A stretch of DNA of 20,522 nucleotides from JACRIM01 sp964605185 (GCA_964605185.1 CAZSBF010000076.1:1-20522), one strand, 5' to 3'. Numbered from the stretch's first letter, positions 13,276-20,522 are shown. Notes: a model not told the origin generated them from the sequence alone. A program made the numbers and translations.

Positions 13276-14664
13276 TTAACGCGCCGATTTCCGACGCCGC
13301 GAAAGGCCCAACACCGCCGCCGTAAGCAGAGTCAGTGTCGCAGGCTCGGGCACGTTCATCTTCAGGAAGCCGTCCCCGAGGTTGGTCCCGGCGGCGTTCT
13401 TGAGGGTCACCAACAGGTAAGCCTCGCCCGCATCCGTGAGGTGCACGTCGTTGGGTTGAATGCTCCGCAAGAAGGTATCGTCGTCATAGAGACCATTGCC
13501 ATCGAGGTCGATGGCATCACCCTCGCGAAGCAGAACCGTCGAACCGTTATAGACCAGCACTTCGTCCAGATTCGGATCCGCATTGTTCGTCGAACCGGCC
13601 AGCAACCAATCACCCGCATGATTGCCGGTGAACGCCAGGAAGCTCACGCCCCAGGCCTCCGCACCGGCAAACACGTCGCCGGTCTTGGCCATCAGCGTCC
13701 CGTTTCGCACGGCCCAGTCGTTGTCGGCCGGGTCGTCGCCGCGGGAAAACCAGTCGCCATTATCCAGCATTCGCGTGAAAAACACGTCCGCCATGAGCGG
13801 CGATCCCACGCCAGCCACCTGGGTGTTCTCTCGCATCACTACCGCATCGTCCACCGCGAGGATTAGGTCCTTGGTCGTATCCGCGATCTCCGTGTCGCCC
13901 TTTGCGAACCAATGCGTGCCATCCGGTGTTCCACCAGCGCCGTCCAGCACGAAGTTGTCCCACACTTCGCCGGCAATCGTTGAGACGCCGGACTGCTTGA
14001 ACGACGTATTCCCCTTGAAGAACGCCGGATACCGCGAGCTGTGCATGTTCGTAATCGGCGTGTTGACAAAGGATGCAACTCCGATGTCGAGCAGTTGCAC
14101 TGAATTCATGGAGTTTCCGAATCGTTCATCCCCCGAGGGTGCTGGCAACAAATCGGTCAATCCCAGCGCCGGGTCATCCTGCTGCAGGATGATGGTATGC
14201 ACCCCACCAACCACGCGGATGATCTTCTCGGCCCGCGTCGATACGCCGCCCTTGGCGCGACAACTGAATCCGATGTTCCCCACGCTGTCCCACGAGGCCG
14301 GGTTCGGTGAATCGAAAAAGTCGTACTGCTCACCCGCCACACCGCCTAGGAGCGGCTGGCCGTCCTGCGCAAACGCCGATCCGACAGCGCCGCCGCCCTT
14401 GACCAGAATCGAATCGAGTGTGGAGGCCTGAGTGGTTCGCCCTTTGATCATCCACTCCCCGCCATCATGCCGCATGGAGACCTCTTCCAAGGCCAGCCAA
14501 TTCGTGACCACCGGGTTCCCGGCTGCATCCTTTGCACCCGGCACGACGCCCGTCGGACTCGCCGCGACCTCGGAGTAAATCACCTGCGGGCCGACGGCCA
14601 GCGCCATCGACGCGCATCCGACCAAGGCAATCGCAACCAATCGTGAAACGCGACTTACTGACAT
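13276..14664 (-). CDS. PEP-CTERM sorted exoprotein of unknown function
   Basis: This 462-residue exported protein has a Sec signal (about 1-23, MSVSRVSRLVAIALVG...ALA) and a C-terminal sorting tail: VPEPATLTLL, a short hydrophobic helix and the basic end RRRKSAR. PEP-CTERM tails are processed by an exosortase and direct proteins to the envelope or extracellular matrix; no exosortase gene is in this window. The body is beta-rich, with repeating DNGDWFSRGDD- and AGDWLLAGS-like phrases that suggest a propeller or repeat architecture. DLDGNGLYDDD resembles a calcium-binding loop. The start is at 14664, where AGGAGG lies 7 bases upstream; the longer frame to 14766 is rejected. It is divergent from the Clp-N gene across 235 bases. 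Confidence 0.88.
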   Translation of the reverse strand: MSVSRVSRLVAIALVGCASMALAVGPQVIYSEVAASPTGVVPGAKDAAGNPVVTNWLALEEVSMRHDGGEWMIKGRTTQASTLDSILVKGGGAVGSAFAQDGQPLLGGVAGEQYDFFDSPNPASWDSVGNIGFSCRAKGGVSTRAEKIIRVVGGVHTIILQQDDPALGLTDLLPAPSGDERFGNSMNSVQLLDIGVASFVNTPITNMHSSRYPAFFKGNTSFKQSGVSTIAGEVWDNFVLDGAGGTPDGTHWFAKGDTEIADTTKDLILAVDDAVVMRENTQVAGVGSPLMADVFFTRMLDNGDWFSRGDDPADNDWAVRNGTLMAKTGDVFAGAEAWGVSFLAFTGNHAGDWLLAGSTNNADPNLDEVLVYNGSTVLLREGDAIDLDGNGLYDDDTFLRSIQPNDVHLTDAGEAYLLVTLKNAAGTNLGDGFLKMNVPEPATLTLLTAAVLGLSRRRKSAR

Positions 14665-14899
14665 GACATGCCCTCCTGATCCGACTTCACACAACGTCAA
14701 TTCAAACTTAGCACGCCTCGGCACCACCCCATTTGCCCGGCGTAGTCTAAATGTTAACGTTCGCATCTTAACAAATCACACGCCCCGTAGCAAGGAAATC
14801 ACAACAATTCCTTAACCCAGTCTTGCCCCGCCCCTCACCCCTTGTTTCAATGCCCACAAACGCCTTTCACCCCTTCCCAACCCCGATAGGAGGCCTTTC

Positions 14900-15745
14900 A
14901 TGTTCGAACGGTTTACCGATCGCGCCCGAAAGATCATGGCCTTCGCGAATCACGAGGCCCAAGCCGCCGGCTATGAGTACATCGACCCCGGACACATCCT
15001 ACTGGGCCTCATACGCGAGGGGACGGGCGTCGGCGTAAATGTACTCAAGAACCTCGGTGTCGATCTGCAAGAGGTTCGTCAGGCAGTCCTCGACGAACTC
15101 AAGCCGATCAAACAAGACGAGGTCGTCGGCAAATTGCCGCAATCCACCGGTGCCAAGCTTGTGATCCAATACGCACTTGAGGAGGCCAGGAACCTCAACC
15201 ACAACTACGTCGGCTCGGAACACGTCCTCCTCGGATTATGTCGCGTACGGGACAGTGTGCCTGCCCGAGTGTTGGCCGGACATCAAGTTCGGGTCGAGCA
15301 AGCGCGAGAAGGAGTACTGAATCTACTGGGCGCGGGAGTGGAGGGTAAACAGTCAAATGCGTCGTCGCGGGATCCGATGAATCCAAGGGAGCCGACGGTC
15401 ACAGAAGCCAGCGCCGATACCCTGATCTATTCGCTGCTGATTCGATTTGATAAGCAAATCTCTCAGCTTATGTCTGAGAAGGAAACGGCGGTGGTGGACG
15501 CCGATTACAATAAGGCAGCTCGCGATCGCGACGCCACCCTTATATTTTCCGAGAGCAAGAGCGAGATCATCCGTTGTCTGTTGAATTCGCAAATACCAGA
15601 CCATCTCAAACCCTCGACCGATCCCTTCAACCAATTCATGATCCGACGCGAGTTGATCGCGCAACTCATCGAAGCATGCCCAACCCTGCAAACGGGTTTC
15701 ACTGATGTCGTCGAACGGCTTCGCACGCCGCCAACTATTGGTTAA
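14900..15745 (+). CDS. Stand-alone Clp N-domain protein with UVR-like motif, no ATPase
   Basis: This 281-residue cytosolic protein starts like ClpC: FERFTDRARKIMAFANHEAQ, then GHILLGLIREG and, in the second repeat, YVGSEHVLLGL. Residues 1-145 thus form the double Clp-N (substrate/adaptor-binding) domain. After a linker, residues about 183-218 (DKQISQLMSEKETAV...YNKAARDRDATL) resemble the UVR motif of the ClpC middle domain, UvrB and McsA. Full ClpC is over 800 residues with two AAA+ modules; no Walker motif exists here. The C-terminal 60 residues are unrecognised. It may act as an adaptor or decoy for a ClpCP machine or the arginine-phosphate (McsB-type) system; this is inference. AGGAGG lies 7 bases before the ATG. 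It ends 17 bases from the convergent GspG-like gene. Confidence 0.85.
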   Translation: MFERFTDRARKIMAFANHEAQAAGYEYIDPGHILLGLIREGTGVGVNVLKNLGVDLQEVRQAVLDELKPIKQDEVVGKLPQSTGAKLVIQYALEEARNLNHNYVGSEHVLLGLCRVRDSVPARVLAGHQVRVEQAREGVLNLLGAGVEGKQSNASSRDPMNPREPTVTEASADTLIYSLLIRFDKQISQLMSEKETAVVDADYNKAARDRDATLIFSESKSEIIRCLLNSQIPDHLKPSTDPFNQFMIRRELIAQLIEACPTLQTGFTDVVERLRTPPTIG

Positions 15746-15762
15746 GCGCCCGACGCCTGATC

Positions 15763-16197
15763 TCACCGCTTCGAATCCAACTTCCAGTTGCAAATATCGT
15801 CTTCCGTCCCATCCACTCCATCAGGGCCGATGCTCCAGAGATCAAATTGCCCGAGGTTATGCACTGCCTTGGCCCCACACCGATATCTGACATCGTGGCC
15901 CCACGGGTCCTTCAGAACGGATCGATCCTCGAGATATGCTGTCCACTTCGTTCTCAATGTTGGATCAGATGGAGGCGTAATCAAATCCTCCATTTTCTCC
16001 GGCCACATTCCCATGTCATAGTGATACATCTTGATTCCCTGGGAAAGCGTGCCGTTCGGTCCGACGCACGCTTCCATTCGCAAGACAGTGCAAGGTTTGA
16101 GACTACGTGCAAATAACGACATCGCAACAAGTCCGAACGCCATGACTGTCGCACATACCAAGCCCACAGTTACCACCCGCCGCGACCTGCGATTCAT
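15763..16197 (-). CDS. GspG-like (type II secretion pseudopilin C-domain) membrane protein
   Basis: This 144-residue protein has one N-terminal membrane segment (about 8-30) after a basic start MNRRSRR. The globular part ends in the type II secretion G motif: VLKDPWGHDVRYRCG, FDLWSIGPDGVDGTEDDICNW. In GspG this C-terminal loop binds calcium and stabilises the pseudopilin. The usual prepilin leader (G-F-T-L-x-E before the hydrophobic stretch) is absent, so assembly into a pilus is doubtful; it may be a membrane-anchored, lineage-specific derivative. The ATG at 16197 has AGGAG about 5 bases upstream. A much longer frame running through this gene to 18297 is antisense to the acyl-CoA ligase and is not real. 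No other gsp genes are nearby. Confidence 0.82.
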   Translation of the reverse strand: MNRRSRRVVTVGLVCATVMAFGLVAMSLFARSLKPCTVLRMEACVGPNGTLSQGIKMYHYDMGMWPEKMEDLITPPSDPTLRTKWTAYLEDRSVLKDPWGHDVRYRCGAKAVHNLGQFDLWSIGPDGVDGTEDDICNWKLDSKR

Positions 16198-16356
16198 AAA
16201 GTCTCCTGCTTGCATTTGATACGTCCCGCAGAGCCACCGGTTGCATTTCGCATCTAAGCCAACCAACGCCTCGAACCCCCAGCCCAATTCGTTAAGATGC
16301 ACCCTCCGGCATTCGGACCCACCGCCGACGCTGGGAATTCTCAGGAGCCCTCCGCC

Positions 16357-18120
16357 ATGCCCGCATCCAGTGCCATTTCCTTCGACGCTGCCACCGCCCG
16401 GCTTATCGAGCAGGCACACCGCTGCGACACAGTCCCCGTCATCGAAGACCACCTCCCCTACCAGAACATGGGCGAACTCTGGCATCGCCTCGCCACCGAA
16501 CGCGCCGCAAGCCCGTGGCTCACCTACTACCCCTGCTCCGCCGACAATGAAGAGCCCACCCGCTTCACCTTCGGCCAATTTTCCGAACTCATCCAGCGCG
16601 TCGCCTGCCTCCTCGAACACGAATATGGCATCCGCGCCGGCAGCAGCGTCGCCACGCTGACCATCAACCAACCGCTCACCGTCGCCCTCTACTTCGCCTG
16701 CTGGCGCATCGGTGCCCGCGTTGTGCCAATCAACCCCAGCGAAGACGACGCCCGCGTCGCCTACATCCTCGAAAACAGCGAGGCCACCCTCTTCGTCGTC
16801 CACACCAGCACGCGCGAAGACCTCACCCACATTGAAAAATGCCTCGACGCCATGCCCAAGAATCCGGCCGGCGATCTTCAACTCGCCCTCGTCCTCGACG
16901 GCGCGAGCCGCTCCGCCGCCCTCGAGGCCGGCTGGGATGATTTCCTCGCCGCCCTCGCCGACGTCGCCCCGCACCCCACGCCGAAAGTCCCGCCCGCCGT
17001 CTCGTGGGATAGCGAAGCACTCGTCGTCTACACCTCCGGCACCACCGGCAACCCCAAGGGCGTCGTGCTCACCCAAAAACAAATGTTCGCCGACGCCTAT
17101 TCGATCAGCCAATGGCACAGCATCGACGAACACACGGTGATGATGAACGTGCTGCCCATCCACCACGTCAACGGCACCATCGTCACCCTCGTCACCCCGG
17201 CCTTTGTCGGGGCACAGGTCGTCGTCAACAAACGCTTCCGCACCGGCGGCTTCTGGGCCAAGCTCCACCGCCACGACGTCGCCATCGTCAGCGTCGTGCC
17301 CACGCTGCTCCAATTCCTCATCGAATCCGCCGAAGAGTTCGACGTGCAGTCCCTCGCCACCCTCCGCCACTTCATCTGCGGCGCAGGCCCGCTCTCGGTC
17401 GAACTGGCCCGCGACTTTCAGGACAAGTTCGGCGTCAAGATCATGCACGGCTACGGCCTCTCCGAAACCGTCTGCTACTCCTGCTTCCTCCCCACCGACC
17501 TCGAGTGGGAGGATCACTGCTCGTGGATGTACGACCACGGCTTCCCCAGCATCGGCTGCCCCGTCCTCGCCAACGAAATGGCCATCCACGACGACCAGGG
17601 GCAACCCGTGGAAGATGGCAAGAAGGGCGAAATCGTCATCCGCGGCCACAACGTCATGGTCGGCTATTACCGAAACCCCGAGGCGAATGCCACGGCCTTC
17701 AAGTTCGGCTGGTTCCGCAGCGGCGACGAAGGCTTCAAGCGCCTCGGCAAGGACGGCCTCGACTACTTCTTCATCACCGGCCGCATCAAGGAACTGATCA
17801 TCCGCGGCGGCATCAACCTGTCGCCCTTCGAGATCGACGAAGTGCTGAACTCCATGCCCGGCATCCGCGTCGGCCTCGCGGTCGGGTTTGACAATCGCTA
17901 CTGGGGCGAAGAAGTCGGCGCGTATGTGCAAACGCAGACCGGCACCACGCTCACGCAGGAACAGGTGATTGCGTACTGCAAAGAGCGCATCCCCTGGACG
18001 AAATGCCCCAAGGTCGTCCTCTTCGGCAACGACATCCCCGTCACCAGCACCGGCAAATACCAGCGCGGCAAACTCAAACATCTTTTCGAGGCGTATAAGG
18101 ATAAGCAGTTCAAGGAGTAA
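16357..18120 (+). CDS. AMP-dependent acyl-CoA synthetase/ligase (ANL superfamily)
   Basis: This adenylating enzyme of 587 residues activates a carboxylic acid, probably a fatty acid, to acyl-AMP and then acyl-CoA. The P-loop motif is YTSGTTGNPKG (225-235), the A5 motif GYGLSET (365-371), the ribose-binding Asp is in SGDEG (D457), the hinge region is ITGRIKELIIRGG (473-485), and the catalytic Lys is in TSTGKYQRGKL (K567). The architecture is the complete N-domain plus C-terminal lid. No peptidyl carrier domain is attached, so it is a stand-alone ligase; the true substrate cannot be read from the sequence. The ATG at 16357 has AGGAG 9 bases upstream; an in-frame ATG at 16297 lacks a binding site. 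It is divergent from the GspG-like gene. Confidence 0.93.
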   Translation: MPASSAISFDAATARLIEQAHRCDTVPVIEDHLPYQNMGELWHRLATERAASPWLTYYPCSADNEEPTRFTFGQFSELIQRVACLLEHEYGIRAGSSVATLTINQPLTVALYFACWRIGARVVPINPSEDDARVAYILENSEATLFVVHTSTREDLTHIEKCLDAMPKNPAGDLQLALVLDGASRSAALEAGWDDFLAALADVAPHPTPKVPPAVSWDSEALVVYTSGTTGNPKGVVLTQKQMFADAYSISQWHSIDEHTVMMNVLPIHHVNGTIVTLVTPAFVGAQVVVNKRFRTGGFWAKLHRHDVAIVSVVPTLLQFLIESAEEFDVQSLATLRHFICGAGPLSVELARDFQDKFGVKIMHGYGLSETVCYSCFLPTDLEWEDHCSWMYDHGFPSIGCPVLANEMAIHDDQGQPVEDGKKGEIVIRGHNVMVGYYRNPEANATAFKFGWFRSGDEGFKRLGKDGLDYFFITGRIKELIIRGGINLSPFEIDEVLNSMPGIRVGLAVGFDNRYWGEEVGAYVQTQTGTTLTQEQVIAYCKERIPWTKCPKVVLFGNDIPVTSTGKYQRGKLKHLFEAYKDKQFKE

Positions 18121-18163
18121 TCCTCGCAACGAGCCGCACGCGCGAGCACGCGGCCTGCTCCCA

Positions 18164-18634
18164 TTATGTAGGCGGCTCGCTGCACTTCGCAATGACTGAC
18201 CGAATATCTTCAGAGATTTCACTTCCGCACTCGGGGCACGTACCAGAAGTATTTCCGACGAGTGAATAATTGCACTGCATGCAAATTGGAATTCCAAGAT
18301 CGATCAGAAGTTCGCGCAGCCGGGTTCGAACTTCGGCTCGTGGTAGGGCAAGCTTATAAAGGCACACAATGAATAACGTGGTAAGGGTTAAGCTGCAGAA
18401 CATAGCATCTCGTAAACCATGTATTAGCCGATAGTCATTCACCTTGAATACCATTGTGAAGTACACAAGGGCTGATACGATGCTACCGAGCCAATAGCGA
18501 GGGCTCTTCAGGATCACCTTTCTTACGGCACGAAAGGCTATCGTTCTTGCCTCAGGTGTCGGAAAGAGCGAGAGTTCCGGATACAGCCAGCGCGCCAATA
18601 TGTTCAGTCGTTTGTGTTGCCGCTTCTTTTCCAA
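18164..18634 (-). CDS. Membrane protein with C-terminal zinc ribbon, unknown function
   Basis: This 156-residue protein has a basic N-terminus (MEKKRQHKRL), two hydrophobic segments (about 48-64 and 76-98) and a C-terminal zinc-ribbon-like CMQC...CPEC pair (CMQCNYSLVG, GTCPECGSEI). Such ribbons on short membrane proteins are familiar from planctomycete genomes, though their role is unknown. The start is a TTG at 18634 with GGAG 7 bases upstream; an overlapping ATG in another frame gives no sensible product. Composition is AT-richer than the acyl-CoA ligase gene (26/60 GC in a sample at 18361). A 6-bp hairpin with a GAGA loop on the minus strand (18670-18685) lies in its leader. Confidence 0.7.
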   Translation of the reverse strand: MEKKRQHKRLNILARWLYPELSLFPTPEARTIAFRAVRKVILKSPRYWLGSIVSALVYFTMVFKVNDYRLIHGLRDAMFCSLTLTTLFIVCLYKLALPRAEVRTRLRELLIDLGIPICMQCNYSLVGNTSGTCPECGSEISEDIRSVIAKCSEPPT

Positions 18635-18786
18635 TCTGAATCTCCATCAACACGACTTACTTCAATGATTCTTGCTCTCGCAAGATTGCAGGGCGTGTTT
18701 TTCCTGAAGCCACCTCCATTGATAATCACGTTAGCAAACATTTCGAATCGTCGCCAATTCGCGGCAATTTTGCCAAGGTAGTCGAG

Positions 18787-18945
18787 TCATTCGCTGATTG
18801 CGCGGTCGTGGAGCTGCTTCATTGCCCGAAGAAACCGCTCCCTCACGGTCGCGGCTCGGTTAAGGCGGACGGCGGTCGTCATGGGTCGTCGGATAGTTCT
18901 TCGACGCGGATTCCCTTGTGATGGTGCACGCGGTCGTTCGGTTTT
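18787..18945 (-). other. GC-rich segment fused to mnmG, with two short overlapping frames
   Basis: This stretch continues the mnmG frame but has no similarity to MnmG and much higher GC (39/60 at 18841). In another minus-strand frame it codes the end of some protein, ...KPNDRVHHHKGIRVEEL..., with a stop at 18881-18879. This overlaps by ATGA a 31-residue frame (MTTAVRLNRAATVRERF..., 18882-18787). Both frames show C/G-ending codons typical of the GC-rich side of the window. They may be the remnant of native genes cut by the junction. Neither is recognised. Confidence 0.4.
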
Positions 18946-20256
18946 TTGTCGCAGCAGGAGTCGATACTCAGCCAAAGAAGTGAAAATGCGATACGGCTCA
19001 AGTGTACTCTTGTTAACAAGATCGTCGATCAATACTCCGATGTAGGCTTCATTTCGACGAATAATCAACGGGTCTTGATCTTTGACTTTCAGTGCCGCAT
19101 TGATTCCAGCCATCAGACCTTGCGCACCAGCCTCCTCATAACCAGAAGTTCCATTGATCTGACCTGCAAAAAAGAGACCTTCAACTCCCTTGGTCTCCAT
19201 GTTCAGATTGATCTGATAAGGCGGAAAGAAATCATACTCGACCGCATATCCGGGCCTCAATATTCGGACATTCTCTAGTCCGGGTATTGTATGGATAGCT
19301 TCGTCCTGAATCGATTCGGGCAAGCTGGTAGAAAAGCCATTGACGTAATACTCAGGAGAATCATAACCCTCCGGCTCGAGGAAGATCTGGTGACGCTCTT
19401 TGTCTGCAAACCGATTGATTTTGTCTTCTATTGAAGGGCAATACCTGGGTCCAACACCTTTGATCCTTCCGGTGAACATTGGCGACTCATCAAAACCTTT
19501 TCGTAGCGCTTCATGTGTGGCGTTATTCGTATAAGTCAGATGACATGGGACTTGTTTATTGGTGATCCGATCTGTCCGCCATGAAAATGGTTCTGGCGGA
19601 TCATCACCGTATTGAGGTTCACATTTGCTGAAATCTATCGTCGCTTTGTCAATCCGGGGAGGTGTTCCTGTCTTAAGACGTGCACTTTCAAAACCAAGCG
19701 CGACAAGGGATTCTGTAATCCCAAGAGCCGGCTTTTCTCCAAACCTGCCCGCACTGACATTCTTTAGGCCTATGTGAATGATTCCATTGAGGAATGTCCC
19801 ACATGTAAGGATCGCTGTTCTGCATCTCATGATCGATCCTTCGGATGTTTTCACGCCCGATACGGTTCCGCTTTCGACAACAACCTCCACGACATTTGCT
19901 TCAAATATGTCTAAATTGGGCATGCGTTCAAGTAGAAACTGGGTCATTCTAGGATATCCGGCTCGATCTACTTGGGCCCTTGGCGACCACACCGCCGGTC
20001 CCCTTGACATATTTAGCATTCTGAATTGTATTCCAACTTTGTCGGTGATGAATCCCATTTGTCCACCCAAAGCATCAATCTCTTTGACTAGATGACCTTT
20101 TGCCGTTCCTCCGATGGCGGGATTGCAGGACAATGTTCCGATCTTGGACTTTTCCATAGATATTAGAGCGACCGAACAACCCATTAATGATGAAGAAAAA
20201 GCCGCTTCGTAACCGGCATGGCCGCCCCCAACTATGACAATATCGTATTTTTTCAT
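18787..20256 (-). CDS. mnmG: tRNA uridine-5-carboxymethylaminomethyl modification enzyme MnmG, C-terminus replaced
   Basis: MnmG (GidA) works with MnmE to install carboxymethylaminomethyl on wobble U34 of certain tRNAs, using FAD. Visible are the FAD-binding GGGHAG (10-15), CNPAIGG-TAKGHLVKEIDALGG (44-65), GPRYCPSIEDK with the catalytic-type Cys273, and AGQINGTSGYEEAGAQG (364-380). Family likeness is continuous to SLAEYRLLLRQ (residue 437), where all MnmGs continue with an Asp-Asn-Ala-Asp-like stretch and about 180 further residues. Here the frame runs into 52 unrelated residues and stops at 489, so the helical C-terminal domain needed for MnmE and tRNA contact is missing. The protein as encoded is probably non-functional. 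Wording resembles Bacteroidota/Ignavibacteria MnmG more than planctomycete versions, and GC is low (27/60 at 19141). No strong ribosome binding site precedes the ATG. Confidence 0.9.
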   Translation of the reverse strand: MKKYDIVIVGGGHAGYEAAFSSSLMGCSVALISMEKSKIGTLSCNPAIGGTAKGHLVKEIDALGGQMGFITDKVGIQFRMLNMSRGPAVWSPRAQVDRAGYPRMTQFLLERMPNLDIFEANVVEVVVESGTVSGVKTSEGSIMRCRTAILTCGTFLNGIIHIGLKNVSAGRFGEKPALGITESLVALGFESARLKTGTPPRIDKATIDFSKCEPQYGDDPPEPFSWRTDRITNKQVPCHLTYTNNATHEALRKGFDESPMFTGRIKGVGPRYCPSIEDKINRFADKERHQIFLEPEGYDSPEYYVNGFSTSLPESIQDEAIHTIPGLENVRILRPGYAVEYDFFPPYQINLNMETKGVEGLFFAGQINGTSGYEEAGAQGLMAGINAALKVKDQDPLIIRRNEAYIGVLIDDLVNKSTLEPYRIFTSLAEYRLLLRQKTERPRAPSQGNPRRRTIRRPMTTAVRLNRAATVRERFLRAMKQLHDRAISE

Positions 20257-20273
20257 CTTTTTGACACTAAGTA

Positions 20274-20289
20274 TGTTCCACGTGGAACA
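20274..20289. other. parS: parS-type ParB-binding palindrome (variant)
   Basis: TGTTCCACGTGGAACA is a perfect 16-bp palindrome. It differs from the classic parS TGTTTCACGTGAAACA only by the symmetric T-to-C/A-to-G change, a variant also used as parS in other bacteria. It lies in the mnmE-mnmG spacer, 17 bases before the mnmG start. Confidence 0.8.
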
Positions 20290-20311
20290 ATGATTGCCAC
20301 GCCTTCATGGA

Positions 20312-20327
20312 TGTTTCACGTGAAACA
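20312..20327. other. parS: parS ParB-binding site (consensus)
   Basis: TGTTTCACGTGAAACA matches the 16-bp bacterial parS consensus exactly. It directly abuts the mnmE stop codon and lies 38 bases centre to centre from the second palindrome. parS sites nucleate ParB (Spo0J) spreading for chromosome segregation and usually lie near the replication origin, where mnmE, mnmG, rsmG, parA and parB often cluster. Confidence 0.9.
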
Positions 20328-20522
20328 TCACTTTCCGATGCAAAAACTGGCGAATATGTTGTTCAGTACAAGATCACTGGATATTTCTCCGACAATCTCG
20401 CCGAGCGATGAGATCGCATTCTTAATATCAATTGCTACGAATTCGAACGACACGCCGTCTCTCGTGGAGTTCTTTGCCATATCTAGACTAACCAAGCTTC
20501 GCTCGAGGGCGTGTTTGTGACG
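20328..20522 (-). CDS. mnmE: tRNA modification GTPase MnmE, 3' end only
   Basis: The last 64 codons of mnmE run off the right edge of the window. The visible C-terminus contains VAIDIKNAISSLGEIVGEISSD and ends NNIFASFCIGK. The closing C-x-G-K is the hallmark MnmE tail, whose Cys is implicated in the tRNA modification reaction carried out with MnmG. The frame is open to the edge, so the GTPase domain lies outside. The gene is upstream of mnmG on the same strand with 71 bases between stop and start, the usual gene order. Composition is AT-richer than the main window, like mnmG. Confidence 0.92.
   Translation of the reverse strand, partial: RHKHALERSLVSLDMAKNSTRDGVSFEFVAIDIKNAISSLGEIVGEISSDLVLNNIFASFCIGK

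Noticed and set aside
18130..18179. Inverted repeat CGAGCCGC/GCGGCTCG between the ligase and zinc-ribbon stops
   Set aside because: The 34-base loop and absence of a T-run make a terminator unlikely, and 8-bp GC matches are common in this DNA.
15763..18297. 844-residue minus-strand open frame
   Set aside because: Its first 700 residues are antisense to the clear acyl-CoA ligase and have no family features. Only the last 144 residues (15763-16197) are a real gene.
18763..18774. Short palindrome GGCAATTTTGCC left of the seam
   Set aside because: It is too short and isolated to call an attachment site or transposon end; no partner copy or target duplication was found.

Overview
The window looks like Planctomycetota (Phycisphaera-like) DNA, probably from an environmental assembly. 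This is inferred from a PEP-CTERM sorted exoprotein, a secreted metallopeptidase with a dockerin-like calcium-binding tail, a solitary GspG-like protein, a membrane protein with a C-x2-C...C-x2-C zinc ribbon, and mostly GC-rich DNA with strongly C-ending codons (one counted 60-base sample at 13021 is 40/60 GC). Genes are spaced loosely and lie on both strands. No tRNA, rRNA, CRISPR array or insertion sequence was recognised.

Layout from left to right. At 134-2347, both on the minus strand, are a short (ACT-less) phosphoglycerate-dehydrogenase-type enzyme and a secreted protein of unknown function. Positions 2348-3018 form a 0.67 kb gap that holds a strong orphan plus-strand terminator and a 37-residue hydrophobic small protein with an excellent ribosome binding site. 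At 3019-8334 are aceE (homodimeric pyruvate dehydrogenase E1), a terminator-like hairpin, a leader with four hairpins, and a secreted metzincin peptidase. At 8504-10812 are upp (uracil salvage) and, convergent with a 55-base overlap, a 573-residue protein of unknown function with a GNAT-like segment. At 10981-13244 is a two-gene polar amino acid ABC importer, in which the substrate-binding domain is fused to the permease and overlaps its ATPase gene by ATGA. At 13276-18634 are a PEP-CTERM protein, a stand-alone Clp-N/UVR protein, a GspG-like membrane protein, an AMP-dependent acyl-CoA ligase and a zinc-ribbon membrane protein.

The right end is different. From 18946 rightward the DNA carries most of mnmG and the 3' end of mnmE (tRNA wobble-uridine modification), and composition falls abruptly: counted samples are 39/60 GC just left of the break and 25/60 just right of it. 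MnmG homology stops dead after residue 437 and continues into unrelated GC-rich sequence. The 73-base mnmE-mnmG spacer holds two perfect 16-bp palindromes of the parS (ParB-binding) type. This end therefore looks like an origin-proximal mnmE-mnmG segment, probably of a different (Bacteroidota/Ignavibacteria-like) ancestry, joined to the planctomycete DNA either by recombination or by an assembly error.

Apart from the ABC importer pair and mnmE-mnmG, neighbouring genes do not form obvious pathways. The most interesting items are the paired parS sites, the mnmG seam, the 37-residue peptide opposite an orphan terminator, and several stand-alone regulatory-type domains (Clp-N/UVR without ATPase, GspG without a prepilin leader).
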